From assembly GCA_000507305.1 (NCBI GenBank), contig DF239147.1, positions 186,001 to 250,000 of the forward strand: 64,000 bases of DNA, written 5' to 3'. This document shows, one piece after another, positions 63,955-64,000 of this stretch (within the stretch, counting starts at the first letter, position 1; every line of letters starts with the position of its first letter). The notes beneath the pieces are model-generated. The model saw only the letters and a program-made list of their open reading frames with translations, did not search any database and was not told the DNA's origin. Both the position numbers and the translations under genes were made by a program. The stretch comes from Breviolum minutum Mf 1.05b.01 (lineage: Eukaryota > Sar > Dinophyceae > Suessiales > Symbiodiniaceae).

Positions 63955-64000
63955 CTGGACATACAAAAACATACAATCACAACGATTCCTACCAATTCCA

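Larger units (their letters stand above)
59912..63021. other. Gene 1 intron
   Basis: Holds an AAC tract, a minisatellite and a family 1 element. A hydrophobic minus frame at 61.8-61.9 kb (RGLMLFVVLITWCFFYALKV) and frames at 60.9-61.1 kb remain unexplained. Confidence 0.4.

Overview
This looks like one window of nuclear DNA from a protist with a large, intron-rich genome, most probably a dinoflagellate. The evidence is: AT-rich DNA with almost no long ORFs; short exons (43-465 bp) between introns of 0.1-15 kb; exon joints of the form AG|G; several donors that only keep frame if read as GC or GA instead of GT, which is a known dinoflagellate habit; many short palindromic elements; and a membrane protein of the YDFFISHNW type that I recall as expanded in dinoflagellates. 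No tRNA, rRNA, CRISPR or bacterial-style operon was seen.

Both gene models were built by hand, exon by exon, from acceptor and donor motifs and codon phase. All coding sequence I can support is on the minus strand. Gene 1 runs from beyond the right edge (exon at 63954) to a stop near 5026, about 59 kb. Its core matches the CSC1/OSCA/TMEM63 (DUF221) family of osmo- and mechanosensitive cation channels: a DEDVLKASGLDGLMFLEF segment, three N-terminal membrane segments, a split RRM-like cytosolic domain (41780-41670, then 26563-26356), a PPDPEDV motif (about 23560), an LPGFSNFYINYILL helix (17831-17733) and C-terminal helices (13682-10998). It has a long N-terminal extension of unknown function (63954-54029) and a long soluble tail (10739-5026).

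Gene 2 (40126-27130, same strand) encodes a multipass membrane protein with a TIR-like SHNW / FLDKVCVDQ / KRLWTVYE domain. It lies wholly inside one 15.1-kb intron of gene 1, between the two halves of the RRM-like domain. The flanking gene 1 exons join in phase across it. A same-strand nested gene of this kind is the most striking observation here.

The introns carry at least six families of short inverted-repeat elements (MITE-like, about 75-140 bp) and several single palindromes. Some lie within 10-60 bp of splice sites. They also carry simple repeats: a CAA/CGACAA tract at 20.8-21.07 kb, TTG/AAC tracts, an AT-rich block at 30.2-30.35 kb and a minisatellite of about 22 bp at 61.6 kb.

Some gene 1 exons were not found, notably around 45.5-43.4, 24.8-22.9, 19.8-18.2 and 15.5-13.7 kb, and gene 2 lacks a short connecting exon after exon 1. 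Family assignments rest on motifs recalled from memory, not on a search.
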